64,000 nt of DNA from Hafnia paralvei ATCC 29927 (GCF_001655005.1 NZ_LXET01000020.1:1-64000), one strand, 5' to 3'; counted from the stretch's first letter, positions 36,407-45,631 are shown. Made by a program: numbers and translations. Notes: a model not told the origin generated them from the sequence alone.

Positions 36407-37126
36407 CTCTGGCTGAGCGTTCAACACCGTTTCGCCATTTTTTGCTTCGTACCAGCGAATCGCGGCACGCACCAACGCGGCCGTGGAATCAATAAATCCA
36501 CAGTTAAAGCGGGCTTCTTCGGCACCGATAATCAAGGGGATTTCGGTGCAGCCCATAATGATAATATCCGCCCCACGTGTCATTAAGGCCTCTACCTGTG
36601 GAAACAGTAGCGCCTGTGATAACGCGATATCGCCAGCTTTATAGGCATAAATAGCCTGCATCACCGCGCTCTGCCCATCGCCTTCGGGAACACATAGCGT
36701 TCGCCCCTGTTGATCCAACTTATGTTGATAAAGTCCGGTTGCCAACGTAGCGTCCGTCGCGAGTAGACCAACGGTTTGGCTAGCGTGGGGAAGTTCTGCC
36801 AGTGTGGCATCTAAGATATTGATCATTTCTGCATGCGCGCTGTGTTGCAAACGATCAAACCAGTAATGCGCGGTGTTGCAGGGGATCACGATGCATTCAG
36901 CACCGGCGGTTTCCAGCATGTGCAGATAACGCTCTAGATAGTCGTAAGGAGAAGGGCCTCCGGAGAGCAAACATGCGCTGCGATCGGGAATATCCGGTAT
37001 TGAGCAGGCAATAATAGGAATGTGTTGTTGGTCTTGCCCCGCATGTCTGAAGCGTACAAATTTATTCAACATATCCGCCGTGGCTGCTGGTCCCATTCCG
37101 CCCAGGATACCAATAGTGTGTTGCAT
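36389..37126 (-). CDS. Aspartate/glutamate racemase family protein
   Basis: The 245-residue protein has the two catalytic cysteines of PLP-independent Asp/Glu racemases in IPCNTAHYWF (about 85) and IIMGCTEIPLIIG (about 195), and the N-terminal TIGILGGMGPAATADM. It would interconvert L- and D-aspartate or a related amino acid. AAGGA precedes the ATG at 37126. It converges on hypT and shares an upstream motif with the yjiHG-iadA operon. D-Asp or Asp released from isoaspartyl peptides is a plausible substrate, by inference. Its length is close to E. coli YgeA, but the sequence is nearer typical aspartate racemases. Confidence 0.88.
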   Translation of the reverse strand: MQHTIGILGGMGPAATADMLNKFVRFRHAGQDQQHIPIIACSIPDIPDRSACLLSGGPSPYDYLERYLHMLETAGAECIVIPCNTAHYWFDRLQHSAHAEMINILDATLAELPHASQTVGLLATDATLATGLYQHKLDQQGRTLCVPEGDGQSAVMQAIYAYKAGDIALSQALLFPQVEALMTRGADIIIMGCTEIPLIIGAEEARFNCGFIDSTAALVRAAIRWYEAKNGETVLNAQPELASME

Positions 37127-37214
37127 TTCGCTTATCCTTTTCTGATAAACCAGAGTCTGGAATAAACACTATCAGTCTGAAGTTAAAAGAATAAATGCTG
37201 TTTATTTAGTAGCA

Positions 37215-37236
37215 ATGCGTAAAATGCATAGCATGA
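37215..37236. promoter_or_regulatory. Conserved 22-bp motif upstream of the racemase gene (copy 2)
   Basis: ATGCGT-aaaa-TGCATAGCA-tg-A.. is identical to the copy at 32915 in all fixed positions. It lies 89 bp upstream of the racemase start and 112 bp upstream of yfcA. The neighbouring ATGATATGCGTAT extends the symmetry (ATGCGTA...ATGCGTAT as a direct repeat). Confidence 0.55.
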
Positions 37237-37347
37237 TATGCGTATACATGAATATTTCTTTTTGATGACACAAAGCGTAGTGTGTACAGCCAATTAAAAT
37301 AAGATTCTGGCCGTTAATTAAATATATTTAGGCGGAAGGTAGACGAA

Positions 37348-38160
37348 ATGATGGACTTTATTAATGGGCTGCCAGTAAGTCCTGAAATGTTAGGGATACT
37401 TTTTTTTGTCGCCATGCTGGCTGGTTTTATTGATTCCATTGCGGGCGGTGGCGGATTGTTAACGGTACCTGCTCTGCTGGCTGTTGGTGTTCCTCCCGCA
37501 CAGGCACTCGCCACCAATAAACTGCAGTCGGTCGGGGGATCTTTCTCCGCGAGTCTCTATTTTATTCGACGTAAAGCCGTCGACCTTAACGATCAGAAAT
37601 TGGTTATTGCGCTGACATTTATTGGTTCAATGATTGGCTCAATTTTAGTGCAGAACATGCGCGCTGATATTTTGCGCCAGTTGCTGCCGATACTAGTTGC
37701 AGGGATCGGCATCTACTTTCTGCTGACGCCGCGTCTTGGCGAATCGGATCGACAGCGTCGTCTATCCTATATTCCCTTTGCCATTGTGGCAGGCTGCTGT
37801 GTTGGATTTTATGATGGTTTCTTCGGCCCCGGAGCAGGGTCATTTTATGCCCTCGCTTATGTCACGCTGTGTGGATTTAATCTGGCGAAATCCACCGCCC
37901 ACGCGAAGGTATTAAATTTTACCTCTAATCTTGCCGCGCTGTTGTTCTTCATGCTTGGCGGTAAAGTGATTTGGTCGATTGGCCTTGTTATGCTGGTGGG
38001 GCAAGTTATTGGAGCCAGAACCGGAGCCAAAATGGTGTTAAGCAAAGGACAAAAGCTGATCCGCCCGATGATTGTACTGGTCTCACTCGCCATGACCTGT
38101 AAGCTAATGTATGACAACCATGGTACAGAAATTACTCAATGGTTAAGCCACTGGCTTTAA
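37348..38160 (+). CDS. yfcA: TSUP family membrane transporter YfcA
   Basis: The 270-residue polytopic protein is collinear with E. coli YfcA: GFIDSIAGGGGLLTVPALL near the N-terminus and GCCVGFYDGFFGPGAGSFYALA in the second half. These are the twin glycine-rich repeats of the TauE/SafE sulfite/sulfonate exporter family. The substrate is unknown. GGAAGG precedes the ATG, and the next codon is also ATG. A terminator follows at 38238. Confidence 0.95.
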   Translation: MMDFINGLPVSPEMLGILFFVAMLAGFIDSIAGGGGLLTVPALLAVGVPPAQALATNKLQSVGGSFSASLYFIRRKAVDLNDQKLVIALTFIGSMIGSILVQNMRADILRQLLPILVAGIGIYFLLTPRLGESDRQRRLSYIPFAIVAGCCVGFYDGFFGPGAGSFYALAYVTLCGFNLAKSTAHAKVLNFTSNLAALLFFMLGGKVIWSIGLVMLVGQVIGARTGAKMVLSKGQKLIRPMIVLVSLAMTCKLMYDNHGTEITQWLSHWL

Positions 38161-38237
38161 TTATCCATACAATAATTGTGTATTAACGTTATTGGTGGTG
38201 CAAGGCGCCTTGGAGCGTGAGATAATTTTGTCAGGTT

Positions 38238-38267
38238 AACGGCATCGTTTAAGCGGTGCCGTTTTTT
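38238..38267 (+). terminator. yfcA rho-independent terminator
   Basis: ACGGCATCG pairs with CGGTGCCGT (one G-T pair) around a TTTAAG loop, followed by TTTTTT. It lies just ahead of epmC, which would argue against starts of epmC before 38293. Confidence 0.9.
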
Positions 38268-38292
38268 AATGATTTTTTTATCGACGGCCATC

Positions 38293-38847
38293 ATGTCTCA
38301 AACCCAAATAGAACATCATTTTCAGCAGCTAATCGACCTGTTTAACCAGACATTCAGCGACGACTATCAAACTCAACTCGTAGCCGGTGATGACGAGCCG
38401 ATTTATCTGCCCGCAGACGAAACGTCACCTTTCCATCGTATCGTGTTTGCTCATGGCTTTTACGCCAGTGCGCTACATGAAATTTCTCATTGGTGTATTG
38501 CGGGAGCCGCACGGCGTCAGCAGGTTGATTATGGCTATTGGTATTGTCCAGACGGGCGCGATGCGAAAACCCAGTGTGAATTTGAAGTTGTAGAGATTAA
38601 GCCTCAGGCGTTTGACTGGTTATTTTGTGAAGCGGCGGGCTATCCATTTAACGTCAGTTGCGACAACCTTGAAGGGGATTTCGACCCCGATCGCATCGCG
38701 TTTCAGAGAAAAGTGCGTGAGCAGGTATTGTGGTATTTAGAAAACGGTATCCCTGAGCGTCCAGCGCGCTTTATTCAGGCGTTACAATCGTTTTACAATA
38801 CGCCAACGCTAACCGCTGATAGGTTTCCCTATCCGGAAGATTTGTAA
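38293..38847 (+). CDS. epmC: Elongation factor P hydroxylase EpmC
   Basis: The 184-residue protein hydroxylates the lysyl-lysine modification of EF-P. It matches E. coli YfcM/EpmC: LVAGDDEPIYLPADE, RIVFAHGFYASALHEISHWCIAGAARR (with the HEISHW metal motif) and GYWYCPDGRDAKTQ. The start at 38293 fits the family length; the ATG at 38269 would fall in the U-tract of the preceding terminator. yfcL follows after 22 bp. Confidence 0.92.
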   Translation: MSQTQIEHHFQQLIDLFNQTFSDDYQTQLVAGDDEPIYLPADETSPFHRIVFAHGFYASALHEISHWCIAGAARRQQVDYGYWYCPDGRDAKTQCEFEVVEIKPQAFDWLFCEAAGYPFNVSCDNLEGDFDPDRIAFQRKVREQVLWYLENGIPERPARFIQALQSFYNTPTLTADRFPYPEDL

Positions 38848-38869
38848 TAAATAATCCAGAGGACCCCCG

Positions 38870-39148
38870 ATGATCGCAGATTTTGAAACCCGCATTCTGG
38901 CGCTGATTGATGACATGGTTGAGCACGCCAGCGATGACGAACTATTTGCCGGAGGCTATCTGCGTGGGCATTTAACGCTGGCGGTCGCTGAATTGGAAGC
39001 CGATGGCGAGCATACGCCAGCGGCGTTGAAAGACGCTGTCCAACATAGTCTAGATAAGGCTATCAAAGCCGGTGAGCTTTCGCCTCCGGATCAGATTTTG
39101 GTTAATAACATGTGGGAATCGCTGTTTGCTAAGGTTTTAGCGAGTTAG
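38870..39148 (+). CDS. yfcL: YfcL family protein
   Basis: The 92-residue soluble acidic protein is nearly the same length as E. coli YfcL, with [40 protein letters not shown] helical content. The function is unknown. AGAGGACCCCCG precedes the ATG. It sits between epmC and mnmC as in E. coli. Confidence 0.9.
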   Translation: MIADFETRILALIDDMVEHASDDELFAGGYLRGHLTLAVAELEADGEHTPAALKDAVQHSLDKAIKAGELSPPDQILVNNMWESLFAKVLAS

Positions 39149-39223
39149 GCGATGAAATACGATGGCGTGACGCGTTTGCGCCATCGTATTTAAGTATACC
39201 GTACTATCATGGAGTGATTATGT

Positions 39224-39574
39224 ATGGATCAGGATGACGTAAAATCTAAAGCGCTTTCTAAAACAACGATCATGAAAAATGATCTGTTCATTCGAGATAA
39301 ACTGAAGAAAATAGATAATATTGGCGTCGCTATTTTCTTTGCTATTCCGCTTATTTTGTTTCTATTGGGTGGGGCTTCACTCGCTCACTGGGTTGCTTCG
39401 CTATGGCCTCTCTATTCGTTGGGATTCGTTATCTATTTTCGTAAAATTTTGAAAACTATTTCTAATAAATCACTGCAGATGACCCGCATGTATTCTTTTT
39501 ATGCATTGGCGAGATTTATATTAATTGGCTTTCCATTAGTAGGGCTTTACATCCTTTGTCAGGTCGCGAGATAG
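39224..39574 (+). CDS. Uncharacterised small membrane protein
   Basis: The 116-residue product has a charged N-terminal segment (1-32), then three hydrophobic segments (about 33-50, 55-70 and 92-112). GGAG lies nine bases before the ATG at 39224, and a strong hairpin follows the stop by a few bases, so it is a plausible expressed gene. I do not recognise the family. It is absent from this place in the E. coli order and may be lineage-specific. Confidence 0.65.
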   Translation: MDQDDVKSKALSKTTIMKNDLFIRDKLKKIDNIGVAIFFAIPLILFLLGGASLAHWVASLWPLYSLGFVIYFRKILKTISNKSLQMTRMYSFYALARFILIGFPLVGLYILCQVAR

Positions 39575-39575
39575 C

Positions 39576-39625
39576 AACATGAAGCGCCGTTTTATTAACG
39601 AGTTTATAAAACGGCGCTTCATGTT
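39576..39625. terminator. Perfect 20-bp inverted repeat between convergent genes
   Basis: AACATGAAGCGCCGTTTTAT (39576-39595) is exactly complementary to 39606-39625, with a ten-base loop. It lies between the small membrane gene and the end of mnmC, and T-rich sequence flanks the stem on both sides. Probably a bidirectional terminator. Confidence 0.8.
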
Positions 39626-39635
39626 ATTTAGGCGA

Positions 39636-41654
39636 CTATACCGCTTTTCCCTTCAGTAATTTCCTCACCCACATCCGATTCGGATTTAACGCGTCTAATA
39701 CATCTTGTTCGACCGGTAGTGCTTCGCCATAAATTTGTCCAGCCAGGATTTCTGCACATAGCGGAGCGCTGCATAAACCGCGAGAACCTAGGCCACCAAT
39801 CATAAACAGGTCGGGATAAATAGGTGCTGAAACTACGGATTCTGGGACAGTTTTTTGTGTCATTAAATCCTGATACTGTTCAAGCGTAGCCGCATAATGG
39901 GGTACAGCGCCTACCATTGGCATATGATCGCGAATAGCGCATCGCACGCCGACGCGGGCTTCATTATCTGAAATATCGACTTCATGTGGCCATTCCACTT
40001 GTGGCAGACATTTCAGCAGACGATCACGGTTTTCTTGCTGATCGGCGTTGGAGAAACACAGATCGGTATTGTTACGCTGATAGCTGGCACCGATACAGTG
40101 GTGAGCATTAGCCGGATTGGCTGGGGTTAGATAACCGTCGTAGCACAGTACCTGCTTGAGCTGCCTTAATGTCTCAGTGGTTGGAATATGACTGACTTGA
40201 CCACGCACCGCTGAAAGCGGTAGCGCTTCGGTTTGAGTGAAATGATTCAACCGATGTCCATTGGCCAGCACCACACAGCTATGCTGCTGGATGTCGCCAT
40301 GATGGAATGTGAGTTGCCAACCATCGCTGTTTTGGGTCAGTTGCGTAAGCTCAGTGTCAAAATGTACTACTAGACCTTGTTGTCGAGCTAAGTCGATAGC
40401 GACTTGAGTCAGCTGAGAAGGGCAGAGCCAGCCGCCAGCGCTATAGGTGAGCCCATCATGAGGAATATCTACGCCGGTTAGCCCTGTGAGCGCAGCCGCA
40501 TCGCCTTTTTCAGCAAGCCAATTCGGCCAATCTGTAGCGAGGATTTGTGCAATTTTATGACTACTTTTCTCATCCCAGCCTAGCTGAGTGACACCGCACC
40601 ACTGGTGATCAAAAGCCAACCCGAGATTCGCGAAATCATCATATTGCCGACGAGCGAAGGCAAAAGCAGAGATGAAAAAACGCTCAAGGGGGTTGTTGCG
40701 CCCGTTGAGCAGCGGATAAAGTGCCCCTTGACGATTACCGGATGCCCCCAGCGCGGGTTTAGCATCAGCACAATACAGGGTGACTTTACTGCCGCGTTTG
40801 AGCAGGGCCAGCGCCGTAAGTGCAGAGGCAATACCGCCGCCAATCAACGCAATATCTTGCGGGTTGCTGGCTTGAGGGCGAGCGAACCACGGGGCTAATG
40901 GCGATGCTGTCAGCGGTTCAGCACGCGTGCCTGTCAACATTTCCCGTTTTTGCCCGAAACCTTTGACGCGCTGTACTTCAAAGCCCGCTTCTTGCAAACC
41001 ACGACGAACAAAACCTGCTGCGGTGAAAGTGGCAAAGGTGCCGTCTTTTTTGGCCAGCTTAACCATGGTGTTAAAAAGTGCCGGTGTCCACATATCTGGA
41101 TTTTTCGATGGAGCAAAGCCATCTAAAAACCAGGCATCGATCTGACCATAGAGACTGTATGGCAGGGCAGGAATGAGTTCATTAACATCGCCAAACCATA
41201 GATCGAGCGTAATGTGCCCATCGGCTAAAAATAGGCGGTGGCATCCTGGTAAAGCCGCCGGCCAAATAGCGCACAGCTGTTCACTGAAATCCTTTAACTC
41301 AGGCCAACGGGCGTGTGCGGCGGCCAGATCGTCAGACAGTAAAGGATATTTTTCGAAGCTAACATAATGTAGATGATTGAATGGGCTCTCAGGATGCTGT
41401 TTTCTAAATGCATCAAAGGCTTGCCATAGTGTTAAAAAATTAAGACCGGTACCAAACCCCGTTTCGGCCACGGCGAAAGTACGCTGTTGTGCTTGCTGCC
41501 AGCGTTCTGCTAGATGATTACCCTGCAAAAATACGTAACGGGTTTCGGAGAGCCCGTCCTGATTGGAAAAATAGACGTCATCAAACTGTTGCGAAACAGG
41601 TGTACCTTGTTCATTCCAACTTAATTTTGCGCTTTGGATCGGGGAGTGGCTCAC
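39636..41654 (-). CDS. mnmC: Bifunctional tRNA 5-methylaminomethyl-2-thiouridine enzyme MnmC
   Basis: The 672-residue enzyme makes the last two steps of mnm5s2U34 synthesis in tRNA. The N-terminal methyltransferase (about 1-240) shows the SAM motif [18 protein letters not shown] and [17 protein letters not shown]. The C-terminal FAD-dependent oxidoreductase begins near residue 270 with [21 protein letters not shown] and ends with [20 protein letters not shown]. Length is near the E. coli protein (668). It is divergent from fabB. Confidence 0.96.
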   Translation of the reverse strand: MSHSPIQSAKLSWNEQGTPVSQQFDDVYFSNQDGLSETRYVFLQGNHLAERWQQAQQRTFAVAETGFGTGLNFLTLWQAFDAFRKQHPESPFNHLHYVSFEKYPLLSDDLAAAHARWPELKDFSEQLCAIWPAALPGCHRLFLADGHITLDLWFGDVNELIPALPYSLYGQIDAWFLDGFAPSKNPDMWTPALFNTMVKLAKKDGTFATFTAAGFVRRGLQEAGFEVQRVKGFGQKREMLTGTRAEPLTASPLAPWFARPQASNPQDIALIGGGIASALTALALLKRGSKVTLYCADAKPALGASGNRQGALYPLLNGRNNPLERFFISAFAFARRQYDDFANLGLAFDHQWCGVTQLGWDEKSSHKIAQILATDWPNWLAEKGDAAALTGLTGVDIPHDGLTYSAGGWLCPSQLTQVAIDLARQQGLVVHFDTELTQLTQNSDGWQLTFHHGDIQQHSCVVLANGHRLNHFTQTEALPLSAVRGQVSHIPTTETLRQLKQVLCYDGYLTPANPANAHHCIGASYQRNNTDLCFSNADQQENRDRLLKCLPQVEWPHEVDISDNEARVGVRCAIRDHMPMVGAVPHYAATLEQYQDLMTQKTVPESVVSAPIYPDLFMIGGLGSRGLCSAPLCAEILAGQIYGEALPVEQDVLDALNPNRMWVRKLLKGKAV

Positions 41655-41739
41655 GATTTTTTACTCTAAATACAGATATAAAGGGATTTTAACGGGCTCT
41701 GACAGGGACAGCAAATATGCGTCCATCTGGTTCAACCAC

Positions 41740-41756
41740 ATCTGATCGGACTTGCT
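41740..41756 (+). promoter_or_regulatory. Predicted FadR activator site of fabB
   Basis: ATCTGATCGGACTTGCT matches about 13 of 16 defined positions of the FadR consensus. It lies directly before the FabR-type palindrome, the same order as I recall for E. coli fabB. Confidence 0.6.
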
Positions 41757-41758
41757 CG

Positions 41759-41774
41759 GCGTACAAGTGTACGC
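41759..41774. promoter_or_regulatory. Predicted FabR operator of fabB
   Basis: GCGTACA-AG-TGTACGC is a perfect seven-bp-arm palindrome 54 bp before the fabB start. It matches the FabR repressor site known at E. coli fabA and fabB. Confidence 0.75.
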
Positions 41775-41827
41775 TAAAGTGCGTCTCAAAATCCCGAATG
41801 AACAATATCTGTGTAAGAGGTTAAGAC

Positions 41828-43042
41828 ATGAAACGTGCAGTAATTACTGGCTTGGGCGTTGTTTCCAGCATCGGTAACAACCAGCAGGAGGTTCTGGCGT
41901 CTCTGAAAGAAGGGCGTTCGGGTATCACCTTCGCGCCTGAACTTAAAGAGGCCGGTATGCGTAGCCACGTATGGGGCAACATCAAGCTGGATACCACCGG
42001 CATGATTGACCGTAAAGTGATGCGCTTCATGAGTGATGCATCAATTTACGCTTACCTCTCCATGCAGGAAGCGATTAAAGATTCTGGTCTGGCTGATGAT
42101 ATGGTCTCTAACGACCGTACTGGCCTGATCGTTGGCTCCGGCGGTGGTTCTCCACGCAACCAAGTCGCGGGCGCAGACGGTATGCGTTCGCGCGGTCTGC
42201 GTGGCGTTGGCCCATACATGGTCACTAAAGCAATGGGTTCTGGCGTGTCAGCGTGTTTGGCGACACCGTTCAAAATCCGTGGCGTAAACTATTCCATCAG
42301 CTCTGCGTGTGCGACTTCTGCTCACTGTATCGGTAACGCAGTAGAGATGATTCAGTTAGGCAAGCAGGACGTTGTTTTTGCTGGCGGCGGTGAAGAGCTG
42401 TGCTGGGAACTGGCGTGTGAATTTGACGCTATGGGCGCGCTTTCTACTCAGTACAATGAAACCCCAGACAAAGCTTCACGTACTTATGACACCAAGCGCG
42501 ACGGTTTCGTTATCTCCGGCGGCGGCGGTATCGTTGTTGTTGAAGAACTGGAGCACGCTCTGGCTCGTGGCGCACACATCTACGCTGAAATCGTTGGCTA
42601 TGGCGCAACGTCTGACGGCTACGACATGGTTGCTCCTTCAGGCGAAGGTGCTGCGCGTTGCATGCGTATGGCAATGAAAGATCTGGATGCTCCTGTTGAT
42701 TACCTGAACGTTCACGGCACTTCTACACCGGTAGGCGACGTGAAAGAACTAGGTGCAATTCGTGAAGTTTTCGGTGATAACACGCCAGCAATTTCGTCTA
42801 CTAAAGCGATGACTGGCCATGCGCTGGGCGCTGCTGGTGTTCACGAGGCTATCTATACCTTGCTGATGCTGGAACACGGCTTCGTAGCGCCAAGCATTAA
42901 CATCGAAGAATTGGATGAACAGGCTCAGGGTATGAACATCGTTACTGAGCCAACTCAGCGCGATCTGACCACCGTGATGTCTAACAGCTTTGGCTTCGGT
43001 GGTACTAACGCCACTCTGGTAATGAAAAAATTCCAGAAATAA
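41828..43042 (+). CDS. fabB: 3-oxoacyl-ACP synthase I FabB
   Basis: The 404-residue condensing enzyme elongates cis-unsaturated acyl-ACPs. The nucleophile is Cys161 in [12 protein letters not shown]; the two catalytic histidines are in [11 protein letters not shown] and [11 protein letters not shown]; the C-terminal [12 protein letters not shown] loop is intact. Expression is high, judging from codon use. FadR- and FabR-type operators precede it and a strong bidirectional terminator follows. Confidence 0.98.
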   Translation: MKRAVITGLGVVSSIGNNQQEVLASLKEGRSGITFAPELKEAGMRSHVWGNIKLDTTGMIDRKVMRFMSDASIYAYLSMQEAIKDSGLADDMVSNDRTGLIVGSGGGSPRNQVAGADGMRSRGLRGVGPYMVTKAMGSGVSACLATPFKIRGVNYSISSACATSAHCIGNAVEMIQLGKQDVVFAGGGEELCWELACEFDAMGALSTQYNETPDKASRTYDTKRDGFVISGGGGIVVVEELEHALARGAHIYAEIVGYGATSDGYDMVAPSGEGAARCMRMAMKDLDAPVDYLNVHGTSTPVGDVKELGAIREVFGDNTPAISSTKAMTGHALGAAGVHEAIYTLLMLEHGFVAPSINIEELDEQAQGMNIVTEPTQRDLTTVMSNSFGFGGTNATLVMKKFQK

Positions 43043-43059
43043 TCAGTTTACTGATGGTA

Positions 43060-43089
43060 TAAAAAAACCCGCGTAAGCGGGTTTTTTGC
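43060..43089. terminator. Bidirectional terminator, fabB / YgdI-like gene
   Basis: AAAAAACCCGC pairs with GCGGGTTTTTT around a GTAA loop; both flanks give U-tracts in the relevant transcript. Confidence 0.95.
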
Positions 43090-43106
43090 TTTTTTATCAG
43101 CTTAAA

Positions 43107-43328
43107 TTATTCTTTTTCAATCATTTGGGCCACGTCATTGGTGTTGATCTGGCGATTGACGCCATCCTGATCGACGTAGCTAGTCATGCCGGTATCTTTA
43201 TCAATTTTGGGTTTACCCTGCGTGACAATCATCTCTCCCGATTTAGTCGACATCACATAGTCGCTTGAGCAGCCGGCAACCATCAATACCGCTGCACCAA
43301 TACACAGCATAGAAATCATTTTTTTCAT
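43107..43328 (-). CDS. YgdI/YgdR family small lipoprotein (DUF903)
   Basis: The 73-residue lipoprotein has lipobox V-A-G-C at about residues 17-20, followed by SSDYVMSTKSGEMIVTQGKP and a TGMTSYVDQDG block, like E. coli YgdI and YgdR (small SH3-like fold). Start 43328 has AAAGGA nine bases upstream; a longer frame starting at 43364 is not supported. The function is unknown. Confidence 0.88.
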   Translation of the reverse strand: MKKMISMLCIGAAVLMVAGCSSDYVMSTKSGEMIVTQGKPKIDKDTGMTSYVDQDGVNRQINTNDVAQMIEKE

Positions 43329-43543
43329 TTTATAGCGTCCTTTGAGTGGGTCTGTTACAAGCATAGATCATAACAAGCCGTAGCAATACGCTTCGCCTGC
43401 TAAAATGAAAAAATCCTTACAAATCATGTCAAATGTATCGCTAAAAGGGATGCTAGCAGTGGGTTTTCCATTGAGATATCCACCTGGGGCGGTGAAGTAG
43501 AGGATTATCGTCTACGATTAAGAGCTAAAACATGGAGAGTAAA

Positions 43544-43942
43544 ATGCTAAATAAAAATAGTCGATTACGTATTGCTCGCCCAACAAACCGTCTTAGCCAG
43601 ATTGCTCAGATGTACCAAGACGGGCTGGGCTTTGAGGTTTTGGGAAGTTTTGACGATCATCAGGGGTTTGATGGGGTAATTTTAGGCCACCAAAACCATG
43701 CATATCATCTTGAATTTACTCATCATCGTGGAACTTCTGTGCCAGATGCCCCATCGCAGGATAATTTACTGGTGTTTTACATCCCCGATGAGCGGGAATG
43801 GCGTACGGCATGTGCACAAATGGAACGTGCGGGTTTTATTGCCGAAGACTCGTATAATCCTTATTGGGATCTGAATGGTAAAACTTTCGCCGATCCGGAT
43901 GGTTACCGTGTTGTGCTACAGAATTCGGGTTGGGATCGTTAG
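43544..43942 (+). CDS. VOC superfamily (glyoxalase/bleomycin-resistance fold) protein
   Basis: The 132-residue protein shows the vicinal-oxygen-chelate layout: RIARPTNRLSQIAQMYQDGLGFEVLGSF at the N-terminus, HLEFTHH (metal-ligand-like Glu/His) in the middle and FADPDGYRVVLQNSGW at the end. The substrate is unknown. I prefer the ATG at 43544, with GGAG six bases upstream, over 43532. It stands alone, with a long AT-rich gap behind it. Confidence 0.85.
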   Translation: MLNKNSRLRIARPTNRLSQIAQMYQDGLGFEVLGSFDDHQGFDGVILGHQNHAYHLEFTHHRGTSVPDAPSQDNLLVFYIPDEREWRTACAQMERAGFIAEDSYNPYWDLNGKTFADPDGYRVVLQNSGWDR

Positions 43943-44641
43943 GTGCAGTAGAATGAAATAATGTGACAGTTTTGCCTGAGCCAAGATGCATATGTGCTTA
44001 AATGTACTTCTCATGAGGTGCATTATTGGCATTCGCAAAATATCCATACGATATGATTTTCCCGTTATATTGATGAATTATCATGCACTGATGAAATAAG
44101 ATCTAAACTTGACGTGAGTCCATTTGGGCTTACGTGTTGCATTTTAATTAATTTTTAATATGCTTTTGTTTTTTTAATTTGTATTTTATATATCAATGGC
44201 GATGAGTTGTTCAAAAATAAAAACAATAACCACAAGATGAGCGGCTATAGCCGCGGCATCGCGTAGCGTCAGTTGCTTAAAAAATATTTTTAATAGAATG
44301 CTGGTTAAAATGACCATATCAATTTCCCTGTGAATAAAACGAAATGCATCAATGTAAAATATGGTTTATTCTTATGTTTCTCTTATCAGAATAATAAATG
44401 GTGCTTTATTTTTCGTATTTTAAACAGGAAGGATAACCTTATACAATAAGGGGGCCGTTCTTGTTTTTATGCTCGTGTCATAGGGCATTTATATTACACT
44501 ATGATTGATATGCTTTTTATTAAAAGAACAGTTTTTAATTTAGAGAAATAGGCGTCGCAGTTTCGTGTGAATTGAATAGTAGAGTTAGGCGTTGTGATGG
44601 GGTAATGGTATATTCCTAGCGAAATTCGCTAGCTGTAAAAG
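43943..44641. other. AT-rich intergenic region, no gene seen
   Basis: About 700 bp of very AT-rich sequence without a supported coding frame. The one feature I note is a 14-bp perfect palindrome, GCGGCTATAGCCGC (44241-44254), standing out by its G+C content. A small RNA cannot be excluded. Confidence 0.5.
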
Positions 44642-44671
44642 TTAAGGCCACAGATTATTCCGTGGCCTTAA
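44642..44671 (-). terminator. asr terminator
   Basis: TTAAGGCCAC pairs with GTGGCCTTAA around a ten-base loop, 18 bp beyond the asr stop. On the minus strand it is followed by CTTTTAC. Confidence 0.85.
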
Positions 44672-44689
44672 TGCTGTCTAAACTTTTAC

Positions 44690-45121
44690 TTATGCTTTTG
44701 GTGCTGCTGCGGTTGCTGGTGCTGCTTTTTTGTGGTGCTGAGTTTTTTTAGCCGCCTGAGCTTTCTGAGCTACTGGCGCCGCTTTTTTGTGGTGTTGAGC
44801 TTTTTTAGCTGCCTGAGCTTTCTGAGCTACTGGCGCTGCTTTTTTGTGGTGTTGAGCTTTTTTAGCCGCCTGGGCTTTCTGAGCTACTGGCGCTTTTTTA
44901 GCGTGTTTTTTGGCAGCCTGAGCTTTTTGCTCGGTGGTAGCTGCTTTCTTGTGGTGCTTAGCTTTTTTGTGATGCGTTGTGCTGGTTGCTTTGGCAGCAG
45001 GTGCGGCAGCGGTCGTTGAAGATGCAGCCGGAGCAGCAGGTGCGGCGGTTGTTTCAGCAGCGAAAGCAACAGAAGACAGACCCATAGTAGCAGCAACAAC
45101 CAGAGCTAAAACTTTTTTCAT
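44690..45121 (-). CDS. asr: Acid-shock protein Asr
   Basis: The 143-residue exported protein is extremely Ala/Lys/His/Gln-rich. A signal peptide ending VAFA-AE is followed by an Ala/Thr linker and tandem units of 19 residues built on [19 protein letters not shown] (three near-identical copies and degenerate ones before). Asr is strongly induced at low pH and is thought to act as an intrinsically disordered periplasmic chaperone or buffer. The repeat number varies between species. An RstA-type box lies upstream. Confidence 0.95.
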   Translation of the reverse strand: MKKVLALVVAATMGLSSVAFAAETTAAPAAPAASSTTAAAPAAKATSTTHHKKAKHHKKAATTEQKAQAAKKHAKKAPVAQKAQAAKKAQHHKKAAPVAQKAQAAKKAQHHKKAAPVAQKAQAAKKTQHHKKAAPATAAAPKA

Positions 45122-45225
45122 TTTCCATTCCTCAAGAATTTGTTTTTCATAAGCCCCTTGGTGGAGCCGGTGAATGAATAATAGGAGGATGGATGTTAAC
45201 TTTCCGTAAGTGTTTGGTGTCGGTA

Positions 45226-45239
45226 CGTAACGGCATGTA
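45226..45239 (-). promoter_or_regulatory. Predicted RstA box upstream of asr
   Basis: On the minus strand TACATGCCGTTACG matches the RstA consensus TACATNTNGTTACA at all but two defined positions, 105 bp before the asr start. RstB/RstA control of asr is established in E. coli. Confidence 0.7.
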
Positions 45240-45265
45240 CAAAGCGTATAAAGTTGGGTAAATCT

Positions 45266-45631
45266 TTAGGGGTGACCGCTGGTTTCGTGTTCAATCCAGT
45301 GGGCAATGAAGCTCACAACATACTGTTTTTCCTCTTCGTTTAATGTTTTTCCTTGTGGGATCTTATGCCATTTCTCTAAGCATCCGCGGCAGCAGGTTGC
45401 CGTCGCATGCTGAGCAACAAACACGGGATGCCCACGCATTGGCGTTTGTTTGCCGTCATTGTCTGGATATGCAGGCGCTAGACGCGCGTCTATAAAGTCA
45501 TAAGCATGAGACAAAATAACCGCAGTTCCTTTTTGCTGCAGATAAGCGTTGTCTTTAGCATTGAGATGAAACTTCATGCGGAATGGAGAGCGTTGTAGGC
45601 GAGTCCAGATATTTTCAGCAGATTGATACAC
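45266..45631 (-). CDS. DUF4186 family protein (GTG start)
   Basis: The 121-residue protein has TRLQRSPFRMKFHLNAKDNAYL, a RLAPAYPDNDGKQTPMRGHPVFVAQHATATCCRGCLEKWHKIP block and VSFIAHWIEHE, which I recognise as the DUF4186 pattern. The CCRGC cysteines and clustered histidines could bind a metal. GTG at 45631 is preceded by AGGAT. The function is unknown. It is divergent from the scs-type cluster, with a family B repeat between. Confidence 0.75.
   Translation of the reverse strand: MYQSAENIWTRLQRSPFRMKFHLNAKDNAYLQQKGTAVILSHAYDFIDARLAPAYPDNDGKQTPMRGHPVFVAQHATATCCRGCLEKWHKIPQGKTLNEEEKQYVVSFIAHWIEHETSGHP

Noticed and set aside
44732..45019. Phe/Ser/Leu-rich plus-strand frame opposite asr
   Set aside because: Mirror image of the asr repeat; composition follows directly from the antisense of Lys/Ala/His codons.
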